Assembly (NCBI RefSeq): GCF_004962245.1
Contig: NZ_SUHQ01000043.1
Location: forward strand, 1 to 34,143
Source of the DNA: Mesorhizobium sp.
GTDB taxonomy: Bacteria; Pseudomonadota; Alphaproteobacteria; Rhizobiales; Rhizobiaceae
DNA length: 34,143 nt
Direction: 5' to 3'
The translations under genes and the position numbers were made by a program. The notes under the pieces were generated by a model, which saw only the letters and a list, made by a program, of their open reading frames with translations, was not told the DNA's origin and ran no database searches. Positions 14,630-22,781 of this stretch are shown piece after piece. Position 1 is the stretch's first letter; each line of letters opens with the position of its first letter.

Positions 14630-15929
14630 GTGCTTTCTGCCGCAGCAGGGAGGAAACGGCGTCGACGTCAGACCATCCTAATATATGCGGCTGTGGTGGC
14701 CGGTTCCGCAATCGCTGGTCTCGGGGCACAAGCCGCCGAGATGGGAAACTGGATCACCACCTGGGCTTCCACACCTGCTCCGCGCTGGTCGGATGATCTT
14801 CCTGCGCCTTTCGGAGTGCCGGAGGTGCTGGAGAATCAGACCGTCCGCCAAGTTGCCCGCATCAGTGTTGGGGGCAACAGCGTCCGGGTCGTCCTGTCGA
14901 ATGCTTTCGGCGCTAAGCCGCTGACCATCGGTGCCGGCAGCGTGGGAATAGCAGGCAAGGACGGCGCCGTCGATCAGGCGACCCTGAAGCCCCTCACCTG
15001 GGGCGGCAAGAGTTCTGTGGTCATTCCGGCGGGAGCCCCGATCCTCAGCGACCCCGTCGCCCTCCCGGCAGAAGCGCTTTCCGAGATCTCGGTCAGCATC
15101 TTCCTGCCGAAGAAGACGGCGCTCTCGTGGGTGCATTGGGATGGTGTGCAAACCGCCTCCATCTCCGGCCCGGGCAATTTCACAAACGATGCAGCGTTCA
15201 AGGCTGACAGCACAGTCAAATCACGCCTTTTTCTGAGCGATATATGGGTTGATGCCGCGCCGGAATCCCAGGCGATCGTGTTTTTCGGGGATTCCATCAC
15301 GGACGGGAATTGTTCGACCCCCGACGCCAATAATCGCTGGCCAGACCATGTCGCCAATCGATTGCAGGAGGCCAATCGCAAGGTCGCGGTGGTCAACGAA
15401 GCTTTTTCGGGAAACCGCGTGTTGACCGACGGTATGGGGGTCAATGCTCTGGCACGATTCGATTCTGATGTCCTGAGCCATCCCAATGTCTCCGACCGTC
15501 GTTGTGATGATGGGCATCAACGATATCGGCTGGCCCGGCGAAAATGCAATCACGCCGGACGACAAGGAACCGACCGCCGAAGACATCATCAGCGGATACA
15601 AACAACTCATCGACCGCGCGCATGCCCATGGCGTACGCATCGTAGGTGCGACGTTGACCCCTTTCGCCGACACCTTCAAAGGGCTTCCTACCGAGGGGTA
15701 CTACACACCACAGAAGGAAGAGATACGCGCCACCGTGAACGAATGGATCCGCACCGGCGGCGGCTTTGACGGCGTGGTCGACTTCGACAAGGTGATGGAA
15801 GACCCGGCCAAGCCGGGATACCTGCGCGATGACTACGACTGCGGTGACAACCTCCATCCCAACGACGCGGGATACAAGGCAATGGCGGACGCGGTCGATC
15901 TCGATCTCCTGTTGGGCTCAGCAAAATAG
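14630..15929 (+). pseudogene. SGNH/GDSL hydrolase, second copy, frameshifted
   Basis: This is the near-identical duplicate of the hydrolase at the left edge. GTG 14630 opens a frame with a charged, hydrophobic signal-peptide-like start (GRKRRRRQTILIYAAVVAG) and AQAAE before MGNWITTWASTPAPRW, then block I IVFFGDSITDG. After HPNV at about 15490 one extra C breaks the frame. The correct continuation TVVVMMGINDIGW through DNLHPNDAGY to TAG 15929 lies in another frame (open from 15486). The unshifted frame runs to 15769 with an Arg/His-rich tail. The product would therefore lack the Asn and Asp-His blocks. GTG 14630 has no Shine-Dalgarno sequence, whereas a good one (GGAGGAG) precedes ATG 14616 in a different frame; see findings. 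Confidence 0.85.
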
Positions 15930-15939
15930 CCGCTGCTGG
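14841..15939 (+). repeat. Direct repeat, copy B (hydrolase gene)
   Basis: Same-orientation partner of bases 1-1098 (offset 14,840). Identity is lost after GCCGCTGCTGG at 15939, precisely where the hairpin begins in copy A. The left limit of homology cannot be seen because copy A is cut by the window edge. Confidence 0.9.
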
Positions 15940-16221
15940 TCGCCGAACTCGGCATCAGGGAGGTGACGGGCAGGGGGCGCCACAGGACTCCTTGTTCGTG
16001 CGGCGGTGCTTGTCTCGCCACCGATCTCGGCCTTGCTGCGGCCAGCTCGTTTTTTCGGATCCCACGCGCCTGAATGGGCTGGTCAGATCGCATCGTCCGG
16101 GTGCATAATTATGTCAGGGACTTCGTGGGCGGTACTGTCCGCAGCAATGCCATTGCCCGGTCCCGTCTTTGTGCTGCATCCGTCCGCGATCCCGATGGGG
16201 CCAGGCCACATGGAGGCTACC

Positions 16222-16659
16222 ATGCTGGTAAAGGAAGCGATGACGGGCGAAGTGCGTTGGTACTCCCCCGATACGCCGATACAGGAAGTCGCGCGCGTCA
16301 TGCGTGATGAAGGTATTGGTTGCGTGCCGATCGGCGAGAACGATCGGCTCGTTGGCATGATCACGGATCGCGACATCACCTGCCGCGGCGTGGCCGCCGG
16401 CGAACGCCTCGATGCGTTGACCTGCCGCGCGGTGATGTCGCCCGGCATATTCTTCTGTTTCGAGGACCAGACCCTGGAGCAGGCGCTTGGACAAATGCAG
16501 GAGCGCCAGGTGCATCACCTTCCAGTGCTCAACCGGCAGAAGCGGATGACGGGCCTCATCTCACTAGGTGATATCGCCCTGAAGGGCGAAAGTTCGATCC
16601 TCGCGCCGCTTGCCAAAATCGCCGCACGCGACGCTGAACGGCACCTTCGGGCCGCCTGA
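16222..16659 (+). CDS. Twin CBS-domain protein
   Basis: A 145-residue stand-alone CBS pair. CBS1 covers residues about 8-60 (TPIQEVARVMRDEGIGCVPI then RLVGMITDRDITCRG). CBS2 covers about 74-125 (TLEQALGQMQERQVHHLPVL then RMTGLISLGDIAL). Such proteins bind adenine nucleotides or SAM and act as energy or stress sensors; no effector domain is attached. The frame is open further upstream to 16006, but ATG 16222 has GGAGG 5 nt upstream and starts directly at the domain (MLVKEAMTGE), so the shorter form is chosen. It appears monocistronic, with a long hairpin following. Confidence 0.85.
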   Translation: MLVKEAMTGEVRWYSPDTPIQEVARVMRDEGIGCVPIGENDRLVGMITDRDITCRGVAAGERLDALTCRAVMSPGIFFCFEDQTLEQALGQMQERQVHHLPVLNRQKRMTGLISLGDIALKGESSILAPLAKIAARDAERHLRAA

Positions 16660-16688
16660 GGTTTTCAGGGAGGCTTGTGTCAAAGAGT

Positions 16689-16726
16689 GGGGGCGGCATG
16701 CGCCTAGAATCAGGCATGCCGCCCCC
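16689..16726 (+). terminator. Long perfect hairpin after the CBS gene
   Basis: GGGGGCGGCATGC (16689-16701) pairs perfectly over 13 bp with GCATGCCGCCCCC (16714-16726), loop 12 nt, starting 30 bp after the CBS stop codon. No U-run follows on either strand, so it may be a factor-dependent terminator or a dispersed palindrome. Confidence 0.5.
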
Positions 16727-16837
16727 AAATGTAAATCGGCGGTCTCCGCACCGATTGACAGCCCAGGGAAGAGTTGTTCACCTTTGCCGGTCATTTCTCG
16801 AAGCCTGAATCGCTGCTATCCAACGGAGATCAATTCC

Positions 16838-17638
16838 ATGAAAGCTTTTGCCTCGCCGTTTGTCGCGGCGGCCGCCGCCCTCGTCGTGGCGCTGTTAGCC
16901 CCTCCGGCGGCTGCGCAGGCCACCGACGCGGAAAACCAGCTTGATGCGGTTGTCAAGAACGGCAGACTGCGCGTTTGTACGACCGGCGACTACAAGCCCT
17001 TCACCTTTCGTGACAAGGTTGCGAACAGTTACCAGGGCATCGATATCGATCTCGCAAAATCTCTGGCAAGTTCACTAGGGGTCGAGGCGGAATTCGTGGA
17101 AACCACTTGGAAGACGTTGCTGGCCGATTTTACAGCCGGCAAGTGTGACATCGCGATGGGTGGCATTTCGGTGACCCTGGAACGCCAGAAGCAGGTGTTC
17201 TTTAGCGAACCCTATCTTGTTAACGGCAAGGCGCCGATCGCGCGCTGTGAGGACGAGGCGAGATTCCAGACCATCGCCGACATCGACAAGCCGAATGTGA
17301 CCGTGATTGTTAATCCCGGTGGGACCAACGAGAAATTCGTGCGTGAAAAACTCAGTGACGCTAAAATCGAGATCTACCCGGACAATGTCACGATCTTCCA
17401 GCAAATTCTTGACGGCAAAGCCGATATTATGATCGCCGAATCGGTCGAGACCGAGTTGCAGGAGAAACTCCACCCTGGCCTTTGCGCAATCAATCCCGAC
17501 AAGCCGCTCCAATATGGCGAAATGGGTTATATGCTTCCTGAGGGTGCCGTCGTCTTCAAAGCCTATGTCGACCAGTGGGTGCATCTTGCCAAGGCGACGG
17601 GTGAGTTCGACCGCATCTACGATTCCCACGTCAAGTAG
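16838..17638 (+). CDS. pheC: Periplasmic cyclohexadienyl (arogenate/prephenate) dehydratase, PheC-like
   Basis: A 266-residue secreted protein with a signal peptide (about 1-27, ending PPAAAQA). It belongs to the family 3 solute-binding fold but follows the Pseudomonas aeruginosa cyclohexadienyl dehydratase PheC almost segment by segment, as I recall that sequence: RVCTTGDYKPFTFRD, DIAMGGISVTLERQKQVFFS, CEDEARFQTIADIDKPNV, IVNPGGTNEKF, PDNVTIFQQILDGKAD and LHPGLCAINPDKP. PheC converts prephenate or arogenate to phenylpyruvate or phenylalanine in the periplasm. Glu165 in GGTNEKF matches the reported catalytic Glu. In the hinge-side motif, TDAIE of PheC is replaced by AESVE, so specificity could differ. 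ATG 16838 has ACGGAG upstream; the longer frame to 16610 is not needed. It could also be a true amino-acid-binding protein. Confidence 0.75.
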   Translation: MKAFASPFVAAAAALVVALLAPPAAAQATDAENQLDAVVKNGRLRVCTTGDYKPFTFRDKVANSYQGIDIDLAKSLASSLGVEAEFVETTWKTLLADFTAGKCDIAMGGISVTLERQKQVFFSEPYLVNGKAPIARCEDEARFQTIADIDKPNVTVIVNPGGTNEKFVREKLSDAKIEIYPDNVTIFQQILDGKADIMIAESVETELQEKLHPGLCAINPDKPLQYGEMGYMLPEGAVVFKAYVDQWVHLAKATGEFDRIYDSHVK

Positions 17639-17799
17639 CGCCCGACGACGCGATCCAATGGCCGCGCTGTGGAGCGTGCCCTAACAGTCCCATAGAGTTG
17701 CGGCCAAAATTGTGCTGATGGCTGCACGTCAGTCGCGGCGGGCGGGCATCTCCCAGTGTGACCGACGCAACGCAGTCAACCCATCCAGCACCGGTTAAT

Positions 17800-17818
17800 C
17801 GATCCACAATATGGATCG
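17800..17818 (+). promoter_or_regulatory. Inverted repeat 1 upstream of the TRAP genes, possible IclR operator
   Basis: CGATCCA-N5-TGGATCG, perfect 7-bp arms with spacer CAATA. The shape (TCCA-CAATA-TGGA) resembles sites bound by IclR-family dimers, and an IclR gene lies inside the downstream cluster. Assignment is inferred. Confidence 0.5.
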
Positions 17819-17884
17819 CGTATCCGCCACAAGTCGCTTGATATCCAGCCAATCGCGTGTCAATAAATCCGTCATGCGAGCTAC

Positions 17885-17905
17885 TAGGTCCATACTGTAG
17901 ACCTA
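17885..17905 (+). promoter_or_regulatory. Inverted repeat 2 upstream of the TRAP genes
   Basis: TAGGTC-N9-GACCTA with perfect 6-bp arms, 70 bp before the Shine-Dalgarno sequence of the permease gene. It is a candidate second operator or the binding site of a different regulator. Confidence 0.4.
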
Positions 17906-17991
17906 AGTGCGAAACTTGGAGGGGGCGGGAGGAGATCGCTTCGCTCCGGTTTCGGCGTGAACGTTCAGGTTCGAGCGGAGGAGCTTGAAGC

Positions 17992-19860
17992 ATGACAGCA
18001 GCCAGCAACAACACGATGATCGTCGATACGCCGGCCGAGGTGCTGGATGCACGGCCCGGTTCGCGGTTGATGTGGCCGGTGGAGGCGGCGGCTTCGATCC
18101 TGCTCGTCCTCGTCGTCGGTCTGTTGCTTGCCGGCGTCATCTCGCGCTACGTGCTATCGCTGCCGATCGTCTGGATCGACGAGGCCGCCTCCATCTCCTT
18201 TCTCTGGCTCGCCATGCTCGGCTCGGCAATCGCCATCGACCGCAACGAGCACCTGCGCCTTACCATCTTCCTCGGCATGATCCCCGAGCGCGCCCGCGAC
18301 TTCATGAACGCGCTTGCTTTGCTCGTGGTGGCGACGGTGCTGCTCGCGCTGATCGTGCCTGCAAGCCAGTATGTACAGGATGAGTGGTACGTCACGTCAG
18401 CTGCGCTCAACATTCCAATGAGTTTCCGCGCCTCGGCAATTGTCGTCGGGCTGGCGCTGATGTCCGTCATCGCCGTGGGCCACGCGATCCGCGTGGCGAC
18501 ACTCGCAAACCTGGCCGCCGCTGTCGCCGTGATTGCTGCACTGGCCGTGTTCGGCTGGCTGCTTTCGCCGTTGTTCCTCACGCTCGGCTACGCCAACATT
18601 CCCATCTTTCTCGTCGGTGTGGTGGCCGTCTGCCTTCTGCTCGGCGTGCCGATCGCTTTCTGTTTCGGCATCGGCACGATCGCCTTCATCGCCTTCAGCA
18701 CCCATGTGCCGATGATCGTGCTTGTCGGCCGCATCGACGAGGGGATGTCGAGCCTCATCTTGCTGTCGGTGCCGATCTTCGTTCTGCTTGGCTGTGTGCT
18801 CGACGCGACAGGCATGGGCAAGGCGATCGTGGAGTTCATGGCGTCGCTGCTCGGCCATGTGAAGGCCGGCATGTCCTACGTGCTGCTAGGCTCGATGTTC
18901 CTTGTCTCGGGCATTTCCGGTTCGAAGGTTTCCGACATGGCGACCGTCGCCCCGGCACTCTTTCCCGAAATGAAGCGGCGCGGTCACAAGCCCAAGGAGA
19001 TGATCGCGCTGCTCGCGACCGGCGCTGCGATGGCCGATACGGTGCCGCCGTCCATCGTGCTGATTGTGCTCGGCTCGGTCGCCGGCGTTTCGATCGCCGC
19101 GCTTTTCACCAGCGGCTTCGTCATCGCCATGGTTCTGTTGCTCGTCCTTGCGGTGCTGGCGCGCTGGAAGGCTTCGGGCGAAAGCATGGAAGGCGTGCAT
19201 CGCGCTCCGTTTTCGGTTGTGTGGAAGACGCTGCTCGTCTCCGCCCCCGCGCTGGTGCTTCCCTTCCTTATCCGCGGTGCAGTCGGCGGCGGCGTCGCCA
19301 CCGCCACCGAGGTTTCCACGATCGCCGTGCTCTACGCGCTGGTTATCGGCGCGCTGTTCTATGGCGGCATCGGCGTGAAGAAGTTCTACGCCATGCTGGT
19401 CGAGACGGCGGCGCTTTCTGGCGCCATCCTGCTCATTCTGGGCACCGCCTCGGCGATGGCCTGGGCGCTGACGCAAACCGGCTTCGCCAACCAGCTGGCC
19501 GTCTACATGACGGACCTGCCGGGAGGCTGGTTCTCCTTCATGCTCGTCACGATCGCCGTCTTCATGGTTCTCGGCTGCGTCCTTGAAGGCCTGCCGGCGA
19601 TCGTTCTGATGGCGCCGATCATGTTCCCGATCGCCGCCCGGCTGGGCATCAACGACGTGCACTATTCGATGGTCGTCGTGACAGCAATGAACATCGGGCT
19701 CATGGCCCCGCCTATCGGCATTGGCTTCTACATCGCCTGCAAGATCGGTGACGTCTCACCCGACGAGGCTATGAGCGCCATATGGCCCTATCTCGGTGCG
19801 TTGCTTGTTGGCCTGTTGCTGATCGCCGCCGTCCCGGCGCTGTCGATAGCCTATCTCTAG
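17992..19860 (+). CDS. TRAP transporter permease, fused small (DctQ) and large (DctM) subunits
   Basis: A 622-residue inner-membrane protein. Residues about 25-190 form a four-helix DctQ domain (VLSLPIVWIDEAASISFLWL, then AIAIDRNEHLRL). From about 205 the DctM domain follows, with GVPIAFCFGIGTIAF, a long series of hydrophobic spans, SGISGSKVSDMATVAP, PPSIVLIVLGSVAGV and MAPPIGIGFYIACKIGDVS. This is the fused QM architecture known from SiaT and DctQM proteins, which use the sodium gradient to import carboxylates delivered by a periplasmic binding protein. The Shine-Dalgarno sequence CGGAGGAG fits ATG 17992. It is the first gene of the cluster; the binding-protein gene follows after 29 bp. The substrate is presumably the acid activated by the CoA ligase downstream. 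Confidence 0.92.
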   Translation: MTAASNNTMIVDTPAEVLDARPGSRLMWPVEAAASILLVLVVGLLLAGVISRYVLSLPIVWIDEAASISFLWLAMLGSAIAIDRNEHLRLTIFLGMIPERARDFMNALALLVVATVLLALIVPASQYVQDEWYVTSAALNIPMSFRASAIVVGLALMSVIAVGHAIRVATLANLAAAVAVIAALAVFGWLLSPLFLTLGYANIPIFLVGVVAVCLLLGVPIAFCFGIGTIAFIAFSTHVPMIVLVGRIDEGMSSLILLSVPIFVLLGCVLDATGMGKAIVEFMASLLGHVKAGMSYVLLGSMFLVSGISGSKVSDMATVAPALFPEMKRRGHKPKEMIALLATGAAMADTVPPSIVLIVLGSVAGVSIAALFTSGFVIAMVLLLVLAVLARWKASGESMEGVHRAPFSVVWKTLLVSAPALVLPFLIRGAVGGGVATATEVSTIAVLYALVIGALFYGGIGVKKFYAMLVETAALSGAILLILGTASAMAWALTQTGFANQLAVYMTDLPGGWFSFMLVTIAVFMVLGCVLEGLPAIVLMAPIMFPIAARLGINDVHYSMVVVTAMNIGLMAPPIGIGFYIACKIGDVSPDEAMSAIWPYLGALLVGLLLIAAVPALSIAYL

Positions 19861-19889
19861 GCACCCGGATTCAACCAGGAGGAAACACA

Positions 19890-20906
19890 ATGAACATCAA
19901 CCGCCGCACCTTGCTGATTGGCACAGCCGCATTCATCCCGCTCGTGAGCACCATCCGCTACGCCGGGGCTCAGGCGGCGGAGTTCAACTACAAATACGCC
20001 AACAACCTGCCGCTCACCCACCCGATGAACCTGCGTGCGCAGGAAGCCGTCGACAAGATCCGCGAGGAGACCGGCGGCCGCGTCGCCATCCAGATATTCC
20101 CCAGCAACCAGCTCGGCGCCGACACGGACATGCTGAGCCAGGTTCGCTCGGGCGGCGTCGAGTTCTTCACGCTGTCGCCGCTGATCCTTTCCACGCTCGT
20201 CGCCAATGCCTCGATCAGCGGCATCGGCTTCGCCTTCCCGAATTACGACACCGTGTGGGCGGCGATGGATGGCGATCTTGGCAAATACGTGCGCGGCGAG
20301 ATCGAAAAATCGAACCTGGTGGTCATGGAGAAGATCTGGGACAACGGCTTCCGCCAGATCACCAGTTCCGTCGGCCCGATCGAGACGCCCACGAATCTCG
20401 AAGGCTTCAAGATACGCGTTCCGGTCAGTCCGCTCTGGACCTCCATGTTCACCGCCTTCAAGTCGGCGCCGGCCAGCATCAACTTCGCCGAGGTGTATTC
20501 GGCGCTGCAGACGAAGATCGTCGACGGGCAGGAAAACCCGCTCGCCATCATCTCGACGGCCAAGCTCTACGAGGTGCAGCAGTTCTGCTCGGTCACCAAC
20601 CACATGTGGGACGGCTTCTGGTTCCTCGCCAACAGGCGGGCTTGGGAGGCGATGCCGGAAGATGTGCGCGAGATCGTCGCCAGGAACATCAACGATGCCG
20701 GCGTAAAGGAGCGCGAGGACGTCGCCAAGCTCAATGCCACGCTTGAGGAGGAGCTCGCCGCTAAGGGCATGAAGATCAACAAGCCGGATGCAGCCCCGTT
20801 CCGGCAGACGCTGAAGGACGCCAGCTTCTACGCCGAATGGAAAGGCAAGTACGGCGACGAGGCCTGGGCGATCCTGGAAAAAGCCGTTGGCGCCAGCCTG
20901 ACCTGA
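19890..20906 (+). CDS. TRAP transporter solute-binding protein (DctP family)
   Basis: A 338-residue periplasmic receptor. The N-terminus MNINRRTLLIGTAAF is a twin-arginine-like or Sec signal, with cleavage expected after about residue 30 (AGAQAA). The mature part shows family features: NLPLTHPMNLRAQEAVDKI, PSNQLGADTDMLSQVRSGG and FKIRVP, with Arg176 at the position of the conserved carboxylate-binding Arg. Then comes the FAEVYSALQTKIVDGQENPL signature. ATG 19890 has AGGAGG 8 nt upstream; a longer frame starting in the permease gene is not credible. It delivers a carboxylate-containing ligand to the fused permease. A 144-bp gap with a hairpin follows before the first SDR gene. Confidence 0.92.
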   Translation: MNINRRTLLIGTAAFIPLVSTIRYAGAQAAEFNYKYANNLPLTHPMNLRAQEAVDKIREETGGRVAIQIFPSNQLGADTDMLSQVRSGGVEFFTLSPLILSTLVANASISGIGFAFPNYDTVWAAMDGDLGKYVRGEIEKSNLVVMEKIWDNGFRQITSSVGPIETPTNLEGFKIRVPVSPLWTSMFTAFKSAPASINFAEVYSALQTKIVDGQENPLAIISTAKLYEVQQFCSVTNHMWDGFWFLANRRAWEAMPEDVREIVARNINDAGVKEREDVAKLNATLEEELAAKGMKINKPDAAPFRQTLKDASFYAEWKGKYGDEAWAILEKAVGASLT

Positions 20907-20984
20907 GCGCCGGGCTGCTTCCCAACCGAAGGCAGCGCAGTAAAACATCGCGGCCTTTCGGGCGGGATCGTACAGAAAGCGAAG

Positions 20985-21020
20985 ATCTGGCGGGCCGGCA
21001 ACGTGGTTTGTCCGCCAGAT
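20985..21020 (+). repeat. Stem-loop between TRAP binding protein and SDR gene
   Basis: ATCTGGCGG (20985-20993) pairs perfectly with CCGCCAGAT (21012-21020), loop 18 nt. No U-run follows. It may protect the upstream message or reduce readthrough into the enzyme genes. Confidence 0.5.
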
Positions 21021-21050
21021 AACAGGCGCGGTTTTCTAAGGAATTCGAAC

Positions 21051-21854
21051 GTGGTCGACCGGCTCACAGGAAAATCCGCAATCGTTTTCGGCGCAGGGTC
21101 GTCCGGAGCCGGCTGGGGCAACGGTAAGGCCGCGGCGGTCGCTTTCGCGCGCGAAGGGGCGCGTGTCGCCTGCGTCGATCTCGTCGCGGCGGCCGCCGCC
21201 GAAACCGCGGCGATCATCCGCGATGAAGGCAACCAGGCAATCGCGCTATCGGCCGACGTGACCAATCTGGCCTCCGTCGAGGTTGCGGCAGCGGCAGCAA
21301 TGGAGGTGTTCGGCGCCATTGACATCCTGCACAACAATGTCGGCGTGACCCACATGGGCGGTCCCGTCGAACTCGACGAGGACGAGTTCCAGGCCTCCCT
21401 CGACCTCAACATCGGACCGGTCTACCGCACCGCCAAGGCGGTGTTGCCACATATGCTGAAGGGCGGCGGCGGTGCGATCGTCAATATCTCGTCGCTCGCC
21501 GCGATACGCTACGTTGGTTATCCCTATTTCGCCTATTATGCGACAAAGGCCGCGGTGAACCAGGCCACCGTGGCGCTGGCCATGCAATATGCGCGGCAAG
21601 GCATTCGTGCCAATTGCATCATGCCGGGCCTGATCGATACGCCGATGATCTACAAGCAGATTTCCGCCCAGTACGGCTCGGCCGACGAGATGGTGGCGGC
21701 CCGCAACGCCATGGTGCCCATGGGGCGGATGGGAACGGCGTGGGACGTCGCTGCGGCGGCCGTGTTTCTTGCCTCCGACGAGGCGCGCTTCGTCACCGGC
21801 GTTTGCCTGCCGGTCGATGGTGGCCAAAGCTGTGCCGTCTCCGAGTTGCGCTGA
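21051..21854 (+). CDS. SDR-family oxidoreductase with extended glycine motif
   Basis: A 267-residue short-chain dehydrogenase. The cofactor loop is unusual: GAGSSGAGWGNGKA (residues 14-27) instead of the standard TGxxxGxG. Asp43 follows in VACVDLV, pointing to NAD. NNVG at 95-98 replaces the usual NNAG. The catalytic residues are Asn120, Ser147 or 148, Tyr162 and Lys166 in FAYYATKAA. The C-terminus ends GVCLPVDGGQS. GTG 21051 is preferred because TAAGGA lies about 7 nt upstream and the domain begins directly; the frame is open to 21003. The IclR gene begins 2 bp after its stop. Within the cluster it probably oxidises an alcohol or 3-hydroxyacyl intermediate; the exact reaction is unknown. Confidence 0.85.
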   Translation: MVDRLTGKSAIVFGAGSSGAGWGNGKAAAVAFAREGARVACVDLVAAAAAETAAIIRDEGNQAIALSADVTNLASVEVAAAAAMEVFGAIDILHNNVGVTHMGGPVELDEDEFQASLDLNIGPVYRTAKAVLPHMLKGGGGAIVNISSLAAIRYVGYPYFAYYATKAAVNQATVALAMQYARQGIRANCIMPGLIDTPMIYKQISAQYGSADEMVAARNAMVPMGRMGTAWDVAAAAVFLASDEARFVTGVCLPVDGGQSCAVSELR

Positions 21855-21856
21855 CC

Positions 21857-22714
21857 ATGAACATCGCGCCGCCCCCAGAACGTGATCAGACCGGCTCGCA
21901 GAGCGTCGACCGAGCCCTGAGCCTTCTGTCGATGGTCGGCCGGCACGCCGACCGCGGTGTTTCGCTCTCCGACATCGTCGAAGAGAGTGGGCTGAACAAG
22001 CCGACGACGCGCCGCCTGCTCCTGGCGCTGATGCGCGCGGGAATGGTCGAGCAGGACGAGACGACGCGGCGCTACTATCTCGGCGAGGAGGCCTACGTGC
22101 TGGGCAGCCTCGCCTCCCGGCGTTTCGGCCTGCTTCAGGTCTCGATGGAAAGCCTGTTGCGCCTTTCGAAGAAGACCCAGGATTCGAGCTTCCTCTCGGT
22201 TCGCCGCGACACATTCTCAGTCTGCCTGTATCGCGAGGAAGGCACATACCCGGTCAGGACCCACGCGCTACAGGCCGGCTTCGAGCATCCACTGGGCGTC
22301 GGCGCCGGCTCGCTCGCCATGCTCGCGGCGCTCCCCGACGAAGAAGTGGAGGGGGTGCTGGCCGCCAATGACGCGGTGCTGAAATCGGACTACCCGATGC
22401 TCCCGGCCGAGCAGATCCGGCGCGACGTTGAAACGACGCGCACCAACGGCTATTCGCTCAATCCCGGCCGGATCGTCGCCAATTCCTGGGGGGTCGGGGT
22501 TGCGCTTCGCAGCGCGGACGGCCGGCCGGTGGGCGCATTGTCGATCGCCGCCATCGACAGCCGAATGCAGCCGGCAAGACAAATCGAACTCGCTGGATAT
22601 CTCACGCAAGAGGCAAGGCGCGTCGAGGAACGGCTCGCCCAGATGTTCACCTCGCGTGCACTCATGCGCGAGCACCAGCCCGTAAAAACCCATGCGAGGA
22701 GAACGCCTCGATGA
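21857..22714 (+). CDS. IclR-family transcriptional regulator
   Basis: A 285-residue regulator. The N-terminal winged HTH covers about residues 14-75 (SVDRALSLLSMVGRHADRGV, LSDIVEESGLNKPTTRRLL, RRYYLGEEAYVLGS). The C-terminal IclR effector domain covers about 95-260 (GVGAGSLAMLAALPDEEVE and NPGRIVANSWGVGVALRS). IclR proteins typically sense small organic acids or aromatic compounds, which fits the TRAP and CoA-ligase neighbours. ATG 21857 lies 2 bp after the SDR stop; the frame is open further upstream but only inside the SDR gene. It could control the cluster through the inverted repeats upstream of 17992. Being placed in mid-operon rather than divergently is slightly unusual. Confidence 0.88.
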   Translation: MNIAPPPERDQTGSQSVDRALSLLSMVGRHADRGVSLSDIVEESGLNKPTTRRLLLALMRAGMVEQDETTRRYYLGEEAYVLGSLASRRFGLLQVSMESLLRLSKKTQDSSFLSVRRDTFSVCLYREEGTYPVRTHALQAGFEHPLGVGAGSLAMLAALPDEEVEGVLAANDAVLKSDYPMLPAEQIRRDVETTRTNGYSLNPGRIVANSWGVGVALRSADGRPVGALSIAAIDSRMQPARQIELAGYLTQEARRVEERLAQMFTSRALMREHQPVKTHARRTPR

Positions 22715-22781
22715 CCAAGGCTCATTCCCTGTTTGGAAAATCGGAATTGGAAAACACCGAGCAGGCGGAGCGCGCGAAGTG

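Larger units (their letters stand above)
17639..17991. other. Control region before the TRAP cluster, 353 bp
   Basis: There is no gene. It holds two inverted repeats (17800-17818 and 17885-17905), described separately, and ends with a GGAGGAG Shine-Dalgarno sequence before ATG 17992. No convincing -35/-10 pair was identified. Confidence 0.5.

Noticed and set aside
18384..19586. Second plus-strand frame of 400 codons within the TRAP permease gene
   Set aside because: It is a +1 shadow of a strongly hydrophobic gene, Arg/His-rich and with no ribosome site.
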